From Sphingomonas palustris (lineage in GTDB: Bacteria; Pseudomonadota; Alphaproteobacteria; Sphingomonadales; Sphingomonadaceae), in the NCBI GenBank assembly GCA_026225215.1, contig JAMFSI010000031.1, positions 19,224 to 83,223 on the forward strand: 64,000 bases of DNA, given 5' to 3'. The position numbers and the translations under genes were made by a program. Below are positions 16,378-26,007 of the stretch, one piece after another. The notes beneath the pieces were generated by a model. That model ran no database searches and was not told the origin of the DNA. It was given only the letters and a program-made list of their open reading frames with translations. Each line of letters starts with the position of its first letter. The first letter of the stretch is position 1.

Positions 16378-18506
16378 GGCGCCGGGCTGTTATAGTCGGG
16401 CAGCGTGCCTGGCAACGAGTTGAAATGTGCAGGCGGGGCGGAACGTCGGCCCAGGCGCAAATCCTCCGGCGTCACACCGATCGCTGCGCAGCCCTTGCCG
16501 TCGTAATGCGGGAGCGCCGTCAGCAATTGATCAGGGATCGTCGCGTAAGCGCCGGGCAGCGGCGGAGCGCTGCCCGCCAGTCGCGCCGGATCAAAGCCGG
16601 AGATCAGGCTGTCGGTGATCGGCGAATTGATGTCGCGCGGTCCGAGATGCGTCTGATGAAAGCCGGCGGGGCCGAATTTGTTGAACTCGGGGCTATCACC
16701 CTTGATCAGCGCATCCTTTTCCTCGGGCAGGCTGGCGAGCGCGGGCAGGCCGAACACATCCTCGATCGTCTCGATCACCGCATTGTGGTCGCCCTCGGCG
16801 TGCGACACCGCATGCGCGCGGGCATAAGGCGAAATCAGCAGCAGCGGCACGCGTATCCCACGCGACAGCGGCAAGCCGTCGGGTCCGTAGGACAGGATGC
16901 GCGGTGGGACATGATCGTAAAAGCCGTCCGATTCATCGTAAGTGATGACCACCGCGCTTTGCGCCCACAGCGCCGGATTGGCGGCGATGGCATTGATTAC
17001 CCGAGCAGCCATCGCCTCGCTGATCTGGTGATCGGCATAGGCAGGATGATCATCATCGCCGCTTTTGACGACATGGATTGCGTTGATGTCGCGATCGGTC
17101 AGTTCTGCGGGGAAATGCGGGTTCTGGATCGGGGTCTGCAAATTGGCGATATTGCCGAAGCCACCGCGAATATAGATGATGCCACCCTCAGCGGGCAGCT
17201 TGCCGGCGGCGATATCATCGAAGAAATCGCCCTCGCCGCGCAAGGATTCTTTGGTTTTGTCGTTGTCGGCGAGATAGCCGAAATATTGCGGCCCCTCGTG
17301 ATGCGCGACGAAATTGTCATGCGTGGCGAGGCCCGGCGGATCGCTCGGCTCGTGGTCATAGCCGTTCTGGTACCAGCGCCAGGCGACAGGGGCATTGCCG
17401 GTAGCGGCGATCGTGGGGATATCGCGCTGGATATCGGCCTCGTTGGTGGCGGCATGGCGATCCCCAGCGAGCATCGCGCTGATACCCGTACCCATCGCGG
17501 TGAGCGGCACCGTGGCAAAGGTCAGATTGGTCGAAATATTATAGCCCTTGCCATTCTTATTGGCGGCGTAGCTTTCCTTGGGTGACGTCGGATCGCGATC
17601 GGCATCGGCATTGGGATCGAATTGCGAGCCCCAATAGGGATTGGGGTCGCCAGTCAGCGGCACACCCTGCGTCGTGCCGCTGCCGGTATAAGGATCATAC
17701 TGAACCTTGCCTGCCATCGCCTTGGTTTCGCCGGTGGCGCCATGCTTCACCCATTGGGTTTCGCCGGCCTGCCCCGCGATCATGGCGATGGCGTTAGGCG
17801 TGGACGGCGTGTCCTCGGTGGCGAAGATATTGTCGAACAGGGTGAAGCGGCTGGCGTAGCGCCAGAAGAACGGGATGGTGTCGCAATCGATGTAGGACAT
17901 CACAAGATTGGCGCGCTGGCGCCCGGCGGCGATATCGTCGGGAGTCTTGACCGGCCCGGTGTGGCCGTCGAATTCGGTCTGGGCAAAGCCGTCCATGCGC
18001 GCGGTGCCGTCGATCACGTTGATCTTGCGCGCCAGCGACTCATGTCCGTGATCGGCGCTGTCGATCACCGTGGCGTTCTGCTCAGGACCGAGCCGGAACG
18101 GATGTACGGTGATCTTTGCGCCACTGGCGCTGTCGGTATAGCTTTGTTCGAAACCCGGCGTGGCATTCGCGTCGCGCGACTGGCCGTTGGCGGAGAACAA
18201 GCCGTTGGCACCGGGGAAGGTGCCATATTCGTGATCGAAGCTCTCGTTTTCGTTGAAGATCACGAAGACATATTTGATCCGTTTGCGCAGCAGCGCGATC
18301 ATTTCGGCGCGCGGCAACGGCTTGGTGGCGGAAGGATCGCTCGCATAAGGCGCGATCTCGGGGTCCTGCGCGGGCGGTTGCGCGGAAACCGGCGGGGCGG
18401 GAACAGGCTCGCCACCATGAGGCGCGGCGGCGGCTCCGCTGGCACCGGCCAGCAGTGAAACGAACAGGGATGAGGTGGCGATAGTTGTCAGGAGAATCAG
18501 GCGCAT
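16374..18506 (-). CDS. Secreted phosphoesterase (phospholipase C / AcpA-like)
   Basis: A 710-residue exported enzyme of the alkaline-phosphatase-superfamily phosphoesterases that includes phospholipase C and acid phosphatase AcpA. A signal peptide ('LILLTTIATSSLFVSLLAGA') precedes a Pro-rich linker. The core has the N-terminal metal motif 'NENESFDHEYGTFPG' (about 80-95), 'PSTPNAIAMIAGQ' with the likely nucleophile region, and the C-terminal 'VVITYDESDGFYDHVPP' and 'EGDHNAVIETIEDVFG' metal segments. The ATG at 18506 gives the correct signal peptide. It heads a two-gene unit with the small solute-binding-like protein. The probable role is phosphate or phospholipid scavenging in the periplasm. 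Confidence 0.88.
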   Translation of the reverse strand: MRLILLTTIATSSLFVSLLAGASGAAAAPHGGEPVPAPPVSAQPPAQDPEIAPYASDPSATKPLPRAEMIALLRKRIKYVFVIFNENESFDHEYGTFPGANGLFSANGQSRDANATPGFEQSYTDSASGAKITVHPFRLGPEQNATVIDSADHGHESLARKINVIDGTARMDGFAQTEFDGHTGPVKTPDDIAAGRQRANLVMSYIDCDTIPFFWRYASRFTLFDNIFATEDTPSTPNAIAMIAGQAGETQWVKHGATGETKAMAGKVQYDPYTGSGTTQGVPLTGDPNPYWGSQFDPNADADRDPTSPKESYAANKNGKGYNISTNLTFATVPLTAMGTGISAMLAGDRHAATNEADIQRDIPTIAATGNAPVAWRWYQNGYDHEPSDPPGLATHDNFVAHHEGPQYFGYLADNDKTKESLRGEGDFFDDIAAGKLPAEGGIIYIRGGFGNIANLQTPIQNPHFPAELTDRDINAIHVVKSGDDDHPAYADHQISEAMAARVINAIAANPALWAQSAVVITYDESDGFYDHVPPRILSYGPDGLPLSRGIRVPLLLISPYARAHAVSHAEGDHNAVIETIEDVFGLPALASLPEEKDALIKGDSPEFNKFGPAGFHQTHLGPRDINSPITDSLISGFDPARLAGSAPPLPGAYATIPDQLLTALPHYDGKGCAAIGVTPEDLRLGRRSAPPAHFNSLPGTLPDYNSPAP

Positions 18507-18685
18507 GGGATTTCCTAGCAATGAACCATGACACTTATTGGTAAGTGTGTCGGCGATCGATAGATCGATTTCCACATCCGCTGCAAAGCGATTTCGATAG
18601 AACAGGAATCACAGACCGGGATATGGTGAAAACAGCGCGGGCGCAGGCAAGCGACAACGCGATCTGGGAAAGAGGGAACATAGTC

Positions 18686-19120
18686 ATGCCAGGCACCGTA
18701 AATTCGGTCAGCATTTTCGTGCCGATGCTGGTCGTCATCGCGCTGACATTCGTCGCTTTCGTCCGCATGGCGATGATGCGGCAATTCGCGGTCAAAGCCG
18801 GCCAGGACCCCAATTATTATAAGGCCCAGCTCGGCACGCCCGAACCTGAGGCGACGGTTGCTGCCGTGCGCCACTACAGCAACCTGCTTGAACTCCCGAC
18901 GATCTTCTACGCCGCTTGTGTAACGGCTTTCGTGCTGCAGGCGGTGACCGGCTGGACATTGGCCTTGGCCTGGGTCTTCGTCGCTGCGCGTTTGCTGCAG
19001 AGCTTTGTGCATCTTTCCTACAACAACCCCGCGCATCGCGGGCTGGGTTTCGTGCTGGGTGTGCTCAGCCTTTTAGCCTTGTGGGTGAACCTCGCGCTGG
19101 CCATATTCGCCCGGCTATGA
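18686..19120 (+). CDS. MAPEG family membrane protein
   Basis: A 144-residue four-helix membrane protein of the MAPEG family. Hydrophobic segments are at about 8-28, 62-80, 85-105 and 118-140. The sequences 'TVAAVRHYSNLLELPTIFYA' and 'ARLLQSFVHLSYNNPAHRG' correspond to the conserved Asn/Glu and Arg-rich glutathione-binding faces. The start at 18686 follows GGGAAAGAGGG. Bacterial members are poorly characterised; eukaryotic ones act in glutathione and eicosanoid metabolism. It precedes the amidohydrolase by 141 bases and is divergent from the phosphoesterase unit. Confidence 0.88.
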   Translation: MPGTVNSVSIFVPMLVVIALTFVAFVRMAMMRQFAVKAGQDPNYYKAQLGTPEPEATVAAVRHYSNLLELPTIFYAACVTAFVLQAVTGWTLALAWVFVAARLLQSFVHLSYNNPAHRGLGFVLGVLSLLALWVNLALAIFARL

Positions 19121-19261
19121 GCCTGGCTCTCAAGCCGGAGAAAACCCGTAGGGGACACCGTTTCTGCGTAGCCAGTCATTGGCAACCTGCCGAACCGGCT
19201 TATTCTGCTGGCCAGGAAACCCGCATGGCGCGAACCGGCGCCAGCGACAGAAGGAGCAATT

Positions 19262-20509
19262 GTGGCCCGCATATTGATCGCCAATGCCACGATATTCGAT
19301 GCGACCGGCGCCGCGCCTTTTGCCGGCGATGTACTGGTCGATGGCAACCGCATCGCCACGGTAACGGCTGCCGGATCGGGTCCGGCGCCGACTGCCGATC
19401 GGGTGATCGACGCCGCCGGCAAATTCCTGATACCGGGTATGACCGAGGGCCATGCTCATCTCTCCTTCGAGAACGTCACCGCGACCGAAAACCTGATCAC
19501 CCCGACCGCCGCCGCGCAGGCTTTTGCCACCGCGCGGGGTGCCAAGGCGCTGATCGATGCCGGCTTCACCAGCGCTTATGGTGCGTCCGAAGCCAAGATG
19601 GGGCTGGGCGTTGCGGTACGCGATGAAGTCAATGCCGGGCGCTTGCCCGGGCCACGTATCCGCGCCGCCGGCCTGGAAATTTCGGTGACCGGGGCGATGG
19701 GCGATGAAAGCCGCGATCATAATCCGCGCATCGGTCCGTCGCTGATTATCGATGGCCCGCAGGAAATGCGCAAGGCCGTGCGGCTATGCGCGCGCGAGGG
19801 CTGCGACAATATCAAGCTCGATGTCTCGGGCGATCCCTTTTATCCCGGCACGCCCGCGGTATCGACGCCGATGGGCTTCGACGAGATCAAGATGGCGGCG
19901 GATACCGCGCATGCCTATGGCAAGAAGATCAATGCTCATACCCGCTCGATCGAGGGCTCCAAGGCTTGCATCCGTGCCGGGGTCGATGGCCTGTTCCACT
20001 GCGAATATGCCGACGAAGAACTGTTCGACCTGATGGAGGAAGCGCGCGGCCGCATCTTTGTCGTGCCCACGGTCGATCTGTTTCATCAGATGGTCGGCGG
20101 TGGGGCATCGGCCTGGGGCATCAGTCCGGAAGTTGCCGGCTATATGGGCATTCCCGCCTTGCTCGAGGCCTCGATCGCCACCCATAGCGAATTGCGCAAG
20201 CGCGGCGTACGCCATCTGATCGGCGGCGATTACGGCTTCGCTTGGAGCGCGCATGGCCTGCAGGCGCGGGACTTGCGCTATTTCATCGATTACTATGGTT
20301 ACAGCCCGGCGGAAGCCCTGATCTGCGCCACTCGCAACGGCGGTCTGGCCATGCGCGAGGAAGGCGATCTCGGCACGCTGGAAGCAGGCAAGCTTGCCGA
20401 TCTGGTGCTGGTCGATGGTGACGTTCTCGCCAATGTCGATCTGCTGACCGATCCCGCCCGGATCAGCCTCGTCATGAAAGACGGCGCGATTCACTCGGAA
20501 AATTTCTAG
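19262..20509 (+). CDS. Metal-dependent amidohydrolase
   Basis: A 415-residue enzyme of the amidohydrolase superfamily (imidazolonepropionase/prolidase-like subgroup). The metal-site residues are all visible: HxH in 'GHAHLSFE', a Lys in 'NIKLDVSGD', His in 'NAHTRS' and 'LFHCEYAD', and a late Asp in 'IGGDYGFAW'. The C-terminal 'GTLEAGKLADLVLVDGDVL' closes the beta-sandwich domain. A GTG start follows GAAGGAG. It precedes the Rieske oxygenase by 29 bases and probably shares its transcript, suggesting hydrolysis of a C-N or C-O bond either before or after oxygenation. Substrate unknown. Confidence 0.87.
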   Translation: MARILIANATIFDATGAAPFAGDVLVDGNRIATVTAAGSGPAPTADRVIDAAGKFLIPGMTEGHAHLSFENVTATENLITPTAAAQAFATARGAKALIDAGFTSAYGASEAKMGLGVAVRDEVNAGRLPGPRIRAAGLEISVTGAMGDESRDHNPRIGPSLIIDGPQEMRKAVRLCAREGCDNIKLDVSGDPFYPGTPAVSTPMGFDEIKMAADTAHAYGKKINAHTRSIEGSKACIRAGVDGLFHCEYADEELFDLMEEARGRIFVVPTVDLFHQMVGGGASAWGISPEVAGYMGIPALLEASIATHSELRKRGVRHLIGGDYGFAWSAHGLQARDLRYFIDYYGYSPAEALICATRNGGLAMREEGDLGTLEAGKLADLVLVDGDVLANVDLLTDPARISLVMKDGAIHSENF

Positions 20510-20538
20510 ACATACCGCTTCAAGGAAAGGTTCACGCC

Positions 20539-21975
20539 ATGAACGTCGAAACCGGCAAGCTGGGCACTCCCAAACTCGGTGAAGCCCGCCACCCCGCGAT
20601 CAGCACGCAGGCGATCATCGCCCAGGACAAGGTCAAGGCGCCGGGCTGGGTCGCCAGCGAATCCTATGCTTTCCTCGGCGACGAGGACATCGACACGCAT
20701 CGCTACACCTCGGCCGAATATCAGGCCCGCGAGTTCGAGCGGCTGTGGACGCGCACCTGGCAATTCGCTTGCCGTGAGGAGCATATTCCCGAAGTCGGCG
20801 ATTACCATGTCTACGACATCGGCACCTCCAGCTTCATCATCACGCGCGTCGCCGACAACGATATCCGCGCTTATTACAACGCCTGCCTGCATCGCGGCAC
20901 CAAGCTGCGCGCCTCGGGCACCGAGGGCAGCGCCACCCAGTTCAAATGCATGTTTCATGGCTGGAGCTGGAACATCGACGGCACCAACAAGGACATCCCC
21001 TGCCCCTGGGATTTCCCGCATATCGATGCCGCCAAGATGTCGCTACCCGAAGCCAGCGTCGAACTGCTCGGCGGCTTCGTGTGGATCAATATGGATTACG
21101 ACGCGCCGACCTTGCGCGAATATCTCGGCCCCGAGGCGCTGGCCCACATAGAAGCCTGGCGTCTCGAAGACCGCTACATTGCCTGCCATGTCTCGAAGCC
21201 GATCCCCGCCAATTGGAAGCTCAACATGGAGGCCTTCATGGAAGCCTACCATGTCCCTGACACGCATCCGCAAGTCTCGCCGACCAACGCCGACCAGAAC
21301 TCGCAATATGACGTTTATGGCGCGCACGTCGATCGCTTCATCTCGACGCTGGGCGTGGTGAGTCCGACCAAGGAAGGCCTGTATTCCGAGCAGGACGTGC
21401 TCGACCAGTTCACCGTCGGCGACGCCTCGATCGTTACCGACAAGCCGATCGTGCCCGAGGGCGAACGCGCTCGCCAGGTGATGGCCGATATGTTCCGCAC
21501 CGGCTTCGAAAAGGCCGCCAATGCGGATCTGTCGAACATCTCCGACTCTGAAATCCTCGATTGTTTTTCCTATACGATCTTCCCGAACACCTTCCTGTTT
21601 CCGGGAATTTCGCTGCCGATGGTCTATCGCTTCCGGCCCAACCCGCGCGACCACCGCGAGAGCATTTACGAAGTGCTGTTCATGCGGCCCAAGCCCAACG
21701 ACGGCTCGGCCTATGTCACCGCCGAAGCGGTCCACCTCACTGCCGATCAGTCATTCAAGGAAGCCGCTGGCATGGATGCCGGATTTGGCGGCATCCTCGA
21801 CCAGGATACCGACAATCTGCGGATGCAGCAGGAGGGCATCGAAGCCAGCGCCAAGCACGGGTTGACCCTGGCCAATTACCAGGAAATCCGCGTTCGCCAC
21901 TTCGAGCAAACTGTGGATCGCTATATGTCGTTGGACGCCAAAGTGCCGGATTGGAAGAACATGCCGCGGCGGTGA
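20539..21975 (+). CDS. Rieske non-heme iron oxygenase, alpha subunit
   Basis: A 478-residue aromatic-ring-hydroxylating-type oxygenase. The Rieske [2Fe-2S] ligands are C116 and H118 in 'NACLHRGTKL' and C137 and H140 in 'FKCMFHGWSW'. The mononuclear iron ligands are H238 and H243 in 'EAYHVPDTHP', plus a late Asp in 'LDQDTDN'. The residue that normally bridges the two centres (Asp in NxxDxxH) is Glu235 here. AAGGAAAGG precedes the ATG. No small subunit, ferredoxin or reductase is adjacent, so electrons must come from elsewhere. It follows the amidohydrolase closely. It may hydroxylate or demethylate a ring, sterol-like or N-methyl substrate; unresolved. Confidence 0.88.
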   Translation: MNVETGKLGTPKLGEARHPAISTQAIIAQDKVKAPGWVASESYAFLGDEDIDTHRYTSAEYQAREFERLWTRTWQFACREEHIPEVGDYHVYDIGTSSFIITRVADNDIRAYYNACLHRGTKLRASGTEGSATQFKCMFHGWSWNIDGTNKDIPCPWDFPHIDAAKMSLPEASVELLGGFVWINMDYDAPTLREYLGPEALAHIEAWRLEDRYIACHVSKPIPANWKLNMEAFMEAYHVPDTHPQVSPTNADQNSQYDVYGAHVDRFISTLGVVSPTKEGLYSEQDVLDQFTVGDASIVTDKPIVPEGERARQVMADMFRTGFEKAANADLSNISDSEILDCFSYTIFPNTFLFPGISLPMVYRFRPNPRDHRESIYEVLFMRPKPNDGSAYVTAEAVHLTADQSFKEAAGMDAGFGGILDQDTDNLRMQQEGIEASAKHGLTLANYQEIRVRHFEQTVDRYMSLDAKVPDWKNMPRR

Positions 21976-22027
21976 AGCCTCGGGTATTTAACAAGCCAAG
22001 CAAACTCTGGTAACGTATTTGTTCTTC

Positions 22028-22120
22028 CCCGTCCGTCCTGAGCTTGTCGAAGGACTGCCTTTTCTTTTAATCGTTTGCTAAGAAGAAGGACAGTGCTTCG
22101 ACAAGCTCAGCACGGACGGG
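22028..22120. repeat. Inverted repeat with CTGAGCTTGTCGAAG core
   Basis: Two 30-base arms (22028-22057 and 22091-22120) are inverted with 28 of 30 positions matching, around an AT-rich 33-base spacer. The arm core CTGAGCTTGTCGAAG recurs at 32051-32133. The element lies between the Rieske gene and the convergent M48 gene. It may act as a bidirectional terminator or be a dispersed REP-type element. Confidence 0.85.
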
Positions 22121-22146
22121 AGGTTTTTTAGCGAGCTTTGGTATTA

Positions 22147-23058
22147 TTAATTTCGTTTGCGCCGTTGGGTTCTCGTCTTCGACGACACAGCCGGCGGATT
22201 GCGCAAAGCCACGAAGCTCGGCAGATCATCGACCAGCCCGGTCATGCCATCGAACCGCGTCCCCATCGCGCTATCCAGACGCACGATCCGGTCGCTGGCG
22301 CTGGGATGGGTCGCGTACATCAGCGCAAAGGCGCCATCGGTGGGCGCGGCGCTGAGCGTTTGCAGCACCCCGACCAGGCCATAAGGCGAATAGCCCGAGC
22401 GCGTCGCGATCACCACGCCCATGCGGTCCGCTTCATATTCGTCTTCCTTGTCGAGACCGCGAATAAACAGCTCCCGGCCGTTGTTGATCAGTTTGCTGGT
22501 CAGCTGACCGGAGAGGCCCCCCTGATTGCTGGCGAAGGATTGGCCGATGTCCCCCAGCACCGAGTTGCCCAGGCTGTGTTGCAAGGCCTTCAAATGATGC
22601 TTGCGCACGACATGCGAAATCTCATGCGCCAGGACCCCGGCCAATTCGGATTCATTGCGCATACGATCGAACAGACCCTGGGTGATCAACACGTAGCCGC
22701 CGGGGGTCGAAAAGGCGTTGACATCGCTGCTGTCGATCACGCCGAATTTCCAGGGCAGGTCCGGTCGTTCACAATGCAGCGAAAGCCACCGCCCTACCCG
22801 ATTGACATAATGCTGCTCGGCCGGGTTGTTGACCAGCGGCGCCGCGCCCAGAATCAATCCCGCGAGATTCCCGCCAATCTCGATCTCTTCCGGCTCACCA
22901 ATCGAGCGCAGGGCGTCATGCGCGTTCTTCACGGTCTTGAACTTGCCCATCATGCCGTCCAAGCCGGGGAACTGCGCATTCGCGGGTGTGGTTCCGATCG
23001 CCCCGAACGCGATGACGGCGAGGGCGATGGTGAAACGGAGGCGAGCGAGGTGGGCCAT
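22147..23058 (-). CDS. M48-family zinc metalloprotease, exported
   Basis: A 303-residue periplasmic protease of the M48 (HtpX/BepA-like) family. It has a signal peptide 'FTIALAVIAFGAIGTTPANA', the zinc motif HExxH in 'VLAHEISHVVRKHH', and a downstream third ligand region 'EDEYEADRMGVVIA'. The C-terminus is basic ('SSKTRTQRRKRN'). The ATG at 23058 restores the signal peptide; more upstream in-frame starts would overlap the SH3 gene. It is the last gene of a cyclase-SH3-M48 operon, two bases after the SH3 gene. A role in outer-membrane or envelope protein quality control is inferred from the family. Confidence 0.9.
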   Translation of the reverse strand: MAHLARLRFTIALAVIAFGAIGTTPANAQFPGLDGMMGKFKTVKNAHDALRSIGEPEEIEIGGNLAGLILGAAPLVNNPAEQHYVNRVGRWLSLHCERPDLPWKFGVIDSSDVNAFSTPGGYVLITQGLFDRMRNESELAGVLAHEISHVVRKHHLKALQHSLGNSVLGDIGQSFASNQGGLSGQLTSKLINNGRELFIRGLDKEDEYEADRMGVVIATRSGYSPYGLVGVLQTLSAAPTDGAFALMYATHPSASDRIVRLDSAMGTRFDGMTGLVDDLPSFVALRNPPAVSSKTRTQRRKRN

Positions 23059-23060
23059 GA

Positions 23061-23576
23061 TCAGTTCTTCCCTCCCTTCGTCAGATAGTCGGCCTGCGTC
23101 TCCTTCAATCCGGACCTTTTCGCATTCGCGGTCGCTTCTGCCGGATCGACCGCGAGGGTGGAGAGTTTGGCAAGTTCGGCGGTATTGACCGTCGCATTGC
23201 GCAGATTTTCTTCGCCCAGACCCTTGACCCCGGTGGTCACGGTCTTGCCGGAACTGCCGGTCCTTAGCAGCGAAGCCGAAGTCAACAGATTGCCGGAATG
23301 CGCGGCGCTGCCAGCAGTATCGGCCCCGGCCAGGCGAACGTTGAGCATGCGGATCCAGCCGGTCTTGCCCGCAGCGGTCACTTCCATCCACCCGCCCTTG
23401 CGATCGATGACGGTGACGGGTTCATTGGCGGTCACGGTGGTTGCCGAGGCGGCATCGATAAATGGCTGGACCTTGATATCACCGGCGCGAAGGACAACGC
23501 CTCGCTCGGCAGCACTGGCGGCGGTCGTGGAGACAGTAACCGAAATTAAAAAAGCAAAGGTGCAGGTTCGCAACAT
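23061..23576 (-). CDS. Exported SH3-domain protein
   Basis: A 171-residue exported protein. The signal peptide 'TCTFAFLISVTVSTTAASA' is followed by a bacterial SH3-like domain (about 30-85; 'AASATTVTANEPVTVIDRKG', 'GWMEVTAAGKTGWIRMLNVR'). A low-complexity Ala/Gly/Thr-rich tail contains 'GVKGLGEENLRNA'. The start at 23576 lies one base from the cyclase stop and follows GGTGGAG. Bacterial SH3 domains bind peptidoglycan or protein partners. Sandwiched between a membrane cyclase and an M48 protease, it may link envelope state to either; inference only. Confidence 0.75.
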   Translation of the reverse strand: MLRTCTFAFLISVTVSTTAASAAERGVVLRAGDIKVQPFIDAASATTVTANEPVTVIDRKGGWMEVTAAGKTGWIRMLNVRLAGADTAGSAAHSGNLLTSASLLRTGSSGKTVTTGVKGLGEENLRNATVNTAELAKLSTLAVDPAEATANAKRSGLKETQADYLTKGGKN

Positions 23577-23577
23577 T

Positions 23578-25443
23578 TCAGTGCACTCCACCATTTTCCG
23601 AAGAATTAGCATTTTCTTGAGCCGGTTCATAGAGGTGAACCAATGTTTCACGGCCCTTTACCTGATGCATCCCGCGATCTTCCCAAATGCGGGTACCGCC
23701 GATGGCATCGCGGGTCGCTTCCGACACCAGAATCCGGGCAATGCCTTTGGTAAGTCCTTCGATACGGCTGGCCAGATTCACGGTGTCGCCGATGACGGTA
23801 TAATCGAGGCGGTCATTCGAGCCGATGAAGCCCACCACGGCATTGCCGGTGTGGATGCCGATACCGATGTCGAGGCCTGCGCCCAACTCGCCCAGATCGT
23901 TGCGCAGACCTTCCAGCACGGCGGACATTTCGATGGCCGCCGCTACCGCCCGCTCCGCATGATCCGGATGGGCGGTTGGGGCCCCCCAGAAGGCCATGAT
24001 GCAATCGCCGATAAACTTGTCGAGCGTGCCGCCGTGGCGAAAGATGACTTCGACTTGCCGGGAGAAATAGAGGTTGAGCAAAGCAACGACATCTTCCGGG
24101 CGCGCCTCCTCGGATAGCGCCGTGAAGCCGCGGATGTCCGAAAACAGGATCGTCAGTTCGCGGGTTTCGGCGTTCGCCTTATAGTCGATCTCGCCGCGCT
24201 CGATCAGGTCGGTCACGACGCGCGGATCGAGGAAGCGTTTGAACATCACCGAAGTACGCAAGCGCTGGGTTCGCTCCTGCAAATAGGCCGCGCCCGTGCA
24301 GCATAGGTAATTGGCCCAGCCAAAAGCCAGGGCGCCAAATACCGGCCAGAACGTCCCTTGTAGCAGCGCGATCCAGGCTGTCACCACGATCATAACGGTC
24401 ACGCCGAGCATCGCATAACCGACCCTTGCGGCACTTACGCCGAGGGCGAAGCTACCGGCCGCAAATCCGCACAACACCAAGGCGAGCAAGGCCATCGGCG
24501 CACGCGGTTCTTCGCGCAACCAATCGCCACGGTCGAGATTATCGATAGCCGTCGCCAGGATTTCGACCCCCGGATAAGTGCTCCCCAGCGGGGTGAGCCG
24601 CAAATCCTGCAATCCGGGCGCCGATGTTCCGATTACGACGATCTTGCCGCGAAATTCGTGAGGGTCGCGCAAGGGGTGCTCGCGTAGCCCATCGAGGTAG
24701 ATGTCGGCATAGGAGACATGCCGCCAATGGCTGCGCCAGTTCAGCAGGATGGTCTGCTGCCGTGGCAGGCTGCGCCCCACCGCAGCCATGATGCGCGCCG
24801 GCAGCGATGCGAAGCGCCATCCCGCCCGGTCCAGATAAAGCTGATGATGGCGCCCGACCCGATCGCCATCGACCTGGAAATTGATCAATCCGCCGCGCAT
24901 CGCCTCGGGATGGCGCAGCATGACCAGCGGCAACATCAATGGTACCCGCGCGTCTCGGGGCGGATCGGTCAGCGGCGTGGCGCCGATGGCGGCGGGCATG
25001 TCGTGAATCCAGGCGCCCTGCCCATCGGCGTTCAGCGTCATGGCGAGCAGGACATTCGGATAGCGCGCCACGGCATCGGCAAAAGCACTGTCCTGTTCGG
25101 GGCGATAGACATCCAGTTCATTGAACAACACATCAAAGGCGATGGCGCGCGGCTGCTGGCGCGCGATTTGATCGATCAATTCGCCATGGACCGATCGCGG
25201 CCAGGGCCAACTGCCCGCCTGATCGTTCATCGCTTCGAGCGAGCGTTGATCGATGTCGACGATAACGACGCGGTCGGATTGCGGGCGCTGGGCCGCGTGC
25301 ATGGTCAGCAGGATGTCGCCGGCGCGCTGATCGATAATCCTTGCCGCGCCCAACCATGCATAGTCCGCCAGCACCAGAACAGAAAAAAGCGCCGCTATCG
25401 CGAACCATTTGTTCACCAGCAGCAAGCGCGCTTGCCCGATCAT
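23578..25443 (-). CDS. CHASE2-domain membrane adenylate cyclase (class III)
   Basis: A 621-residue sensor cyclase. One N-terminal helix (about 13-30) is followed by an extracytoplasmic CHASE2 domain (about 35-300; '[16 protein letters not shown]', '[12 protein letters not shown]', '[14 protein letters not shown]'). Three helices come next (about 310-385) and then a class III catalytic domain (about 425-600). Metal Asp residues are in 'LFSDIRGFT' and '[13 protein letters not shown]'. The Lys of 'TLDKFIGD' and the Asp of '[14 protein letters not shown]' are the residues that favour ATP, and the Asn/Arg transition-state pair follows. It heads the operon with SH3 and M48 genes. It probably converts an envelope signal to cAMP. 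Confidence 0.9.
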   Translation of the reverse strand: MIGQARLLLVNKWFAIAALFSVLVLADYAWLGAARIIDQRAGDILLTMHAAQRPQSDRVVIVDIDQRSLEAMNDQAGSWPWPRSVHGELIDQIARQQPRAIAFDVLFNELDVYRPEQDSAFADAVARYPNVLLAMTLNADGQGAWIHDMPAAIGATPLTDPPRDARVPLMLPLVMLRHPEAMRGGLINFQVDGDRVGRHHQLYLDRAGWRFASLPARIMAAVGRSLPRQQTILLNWRSHWRHVSYADIYLDGLREHPLRDPHEFRGKIVVIGTSAPGLQDLRLTPLGSTYPGVEILATAIDNLDRGDWLREEPRAPMALLALVLCGFAAGSFALGVSAARVGYAMLGVTVMIVVTAWIALLQGTFWPVFGALAFGWANYLCCTGAAYLQERTQRLRTSVMFKRFLDPRVVTDLIERGEIDYKANAETRELTILFSDIRGFTALSEEARPEDVVALLNLYFSRQVEVIFRHGGTLDKFIGDCIMAFWGAPTAHPDHAERAVAAAIEMSAVLEGLRNDLGELGAGLDIGIGIHTGNAVVGFIGSNDRLDYTVIGDTVNLASRIEGLTKGIARILVSEATRDAIGGTRIWEDRGMHQVKGRETLVHLYEPAQENANSSENGGVH

Positions 25444-25687
25444 CTTAGGCCAGCATCTCGCATCATCGACAATCCCTGGGTCAATCCTATTTTTATCGGC
25501 GATGGTTGGATCGCTATACGGTTAGTTAGAAGATTGGCCGTCGATCGCAACATATAATCAGGCGATTTTCCCGCCTCGATAATTTCTTTCAGCGCCTGTT
25601 TTGGGACGAGACGTGCCTATTCGTGTGACTGTGTTGAAAAAATAGCGGGGCATGGGTTGCCGATTAGGCGCGCCCTTTTCTTATTCT

Positions 25688-25885
25688 TCAAAACATTGCC
25701 CGCATTCCATCCACGAGAAAAGTCAGCAGAGCATCCTGATGCAGATCTGCAGGAAGTCGATCGAGCATTTCAATCAATTGCCTGGCCAAAGTCTCGTCGG
25801 GGTCAATCGCCAACATGTCATGGCATAAAGCTCGAAGCTCGGATGCCGAGCGCGATGGGCGCTGGCCGTATTCGAGTACCTTCAT
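25688..25885 (-). CDS. Small protein of unknown function
   Basis: A 65-residue protein ('MKVLEYGQRPSRSASELRAL', then 'MLAIDPDETLARQLIEMLDR'), predicted helical and acidic; no family recognised. A longer reading from 25957 adds a hydrophobic stretch that looks uncoded. Pro, Asp and Glu content and the helical periodicity resemble small regulatory or anti-sigma-associated proteins, but this is only an impression. It lies in an AT-richer pocket with the next small gene on the same strand. Confidence 0.45.
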   Translation of the reverse strand: MKVLEYGQRPSRSASELRALCHDMLAIDPDETLARQLIEMLDRLPADLHQDALLTFLVDGMRAMF

Positions 25886-26007
25886 TTCGCTGATGATGAG
25901 CAGAAGATCGGAATAACAGGACGTTACGATCACGAGGCATACATTTGCTGTCAGCAAAACCAGATTTATAACATGCGTTTCGTTTAGGTACGGTATTTCG
26001 TAAATCT

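Noticed and set aside
16110..17585. 491-residue plus-strand ORF over the phosphoesterase
   Set aside because: The opposite strand carries a full signal peptide and metal motifs of a known family, and the plus-strand product has no recognisable domain.
19262..21975. A complete ring-hydroxylating dioxygenase system
   Set aside because: Only the alpha subunit is present; no beta subunit, ferredoxin or reductase gene is adjacent, so it is annotated as an alpha subunit alone.
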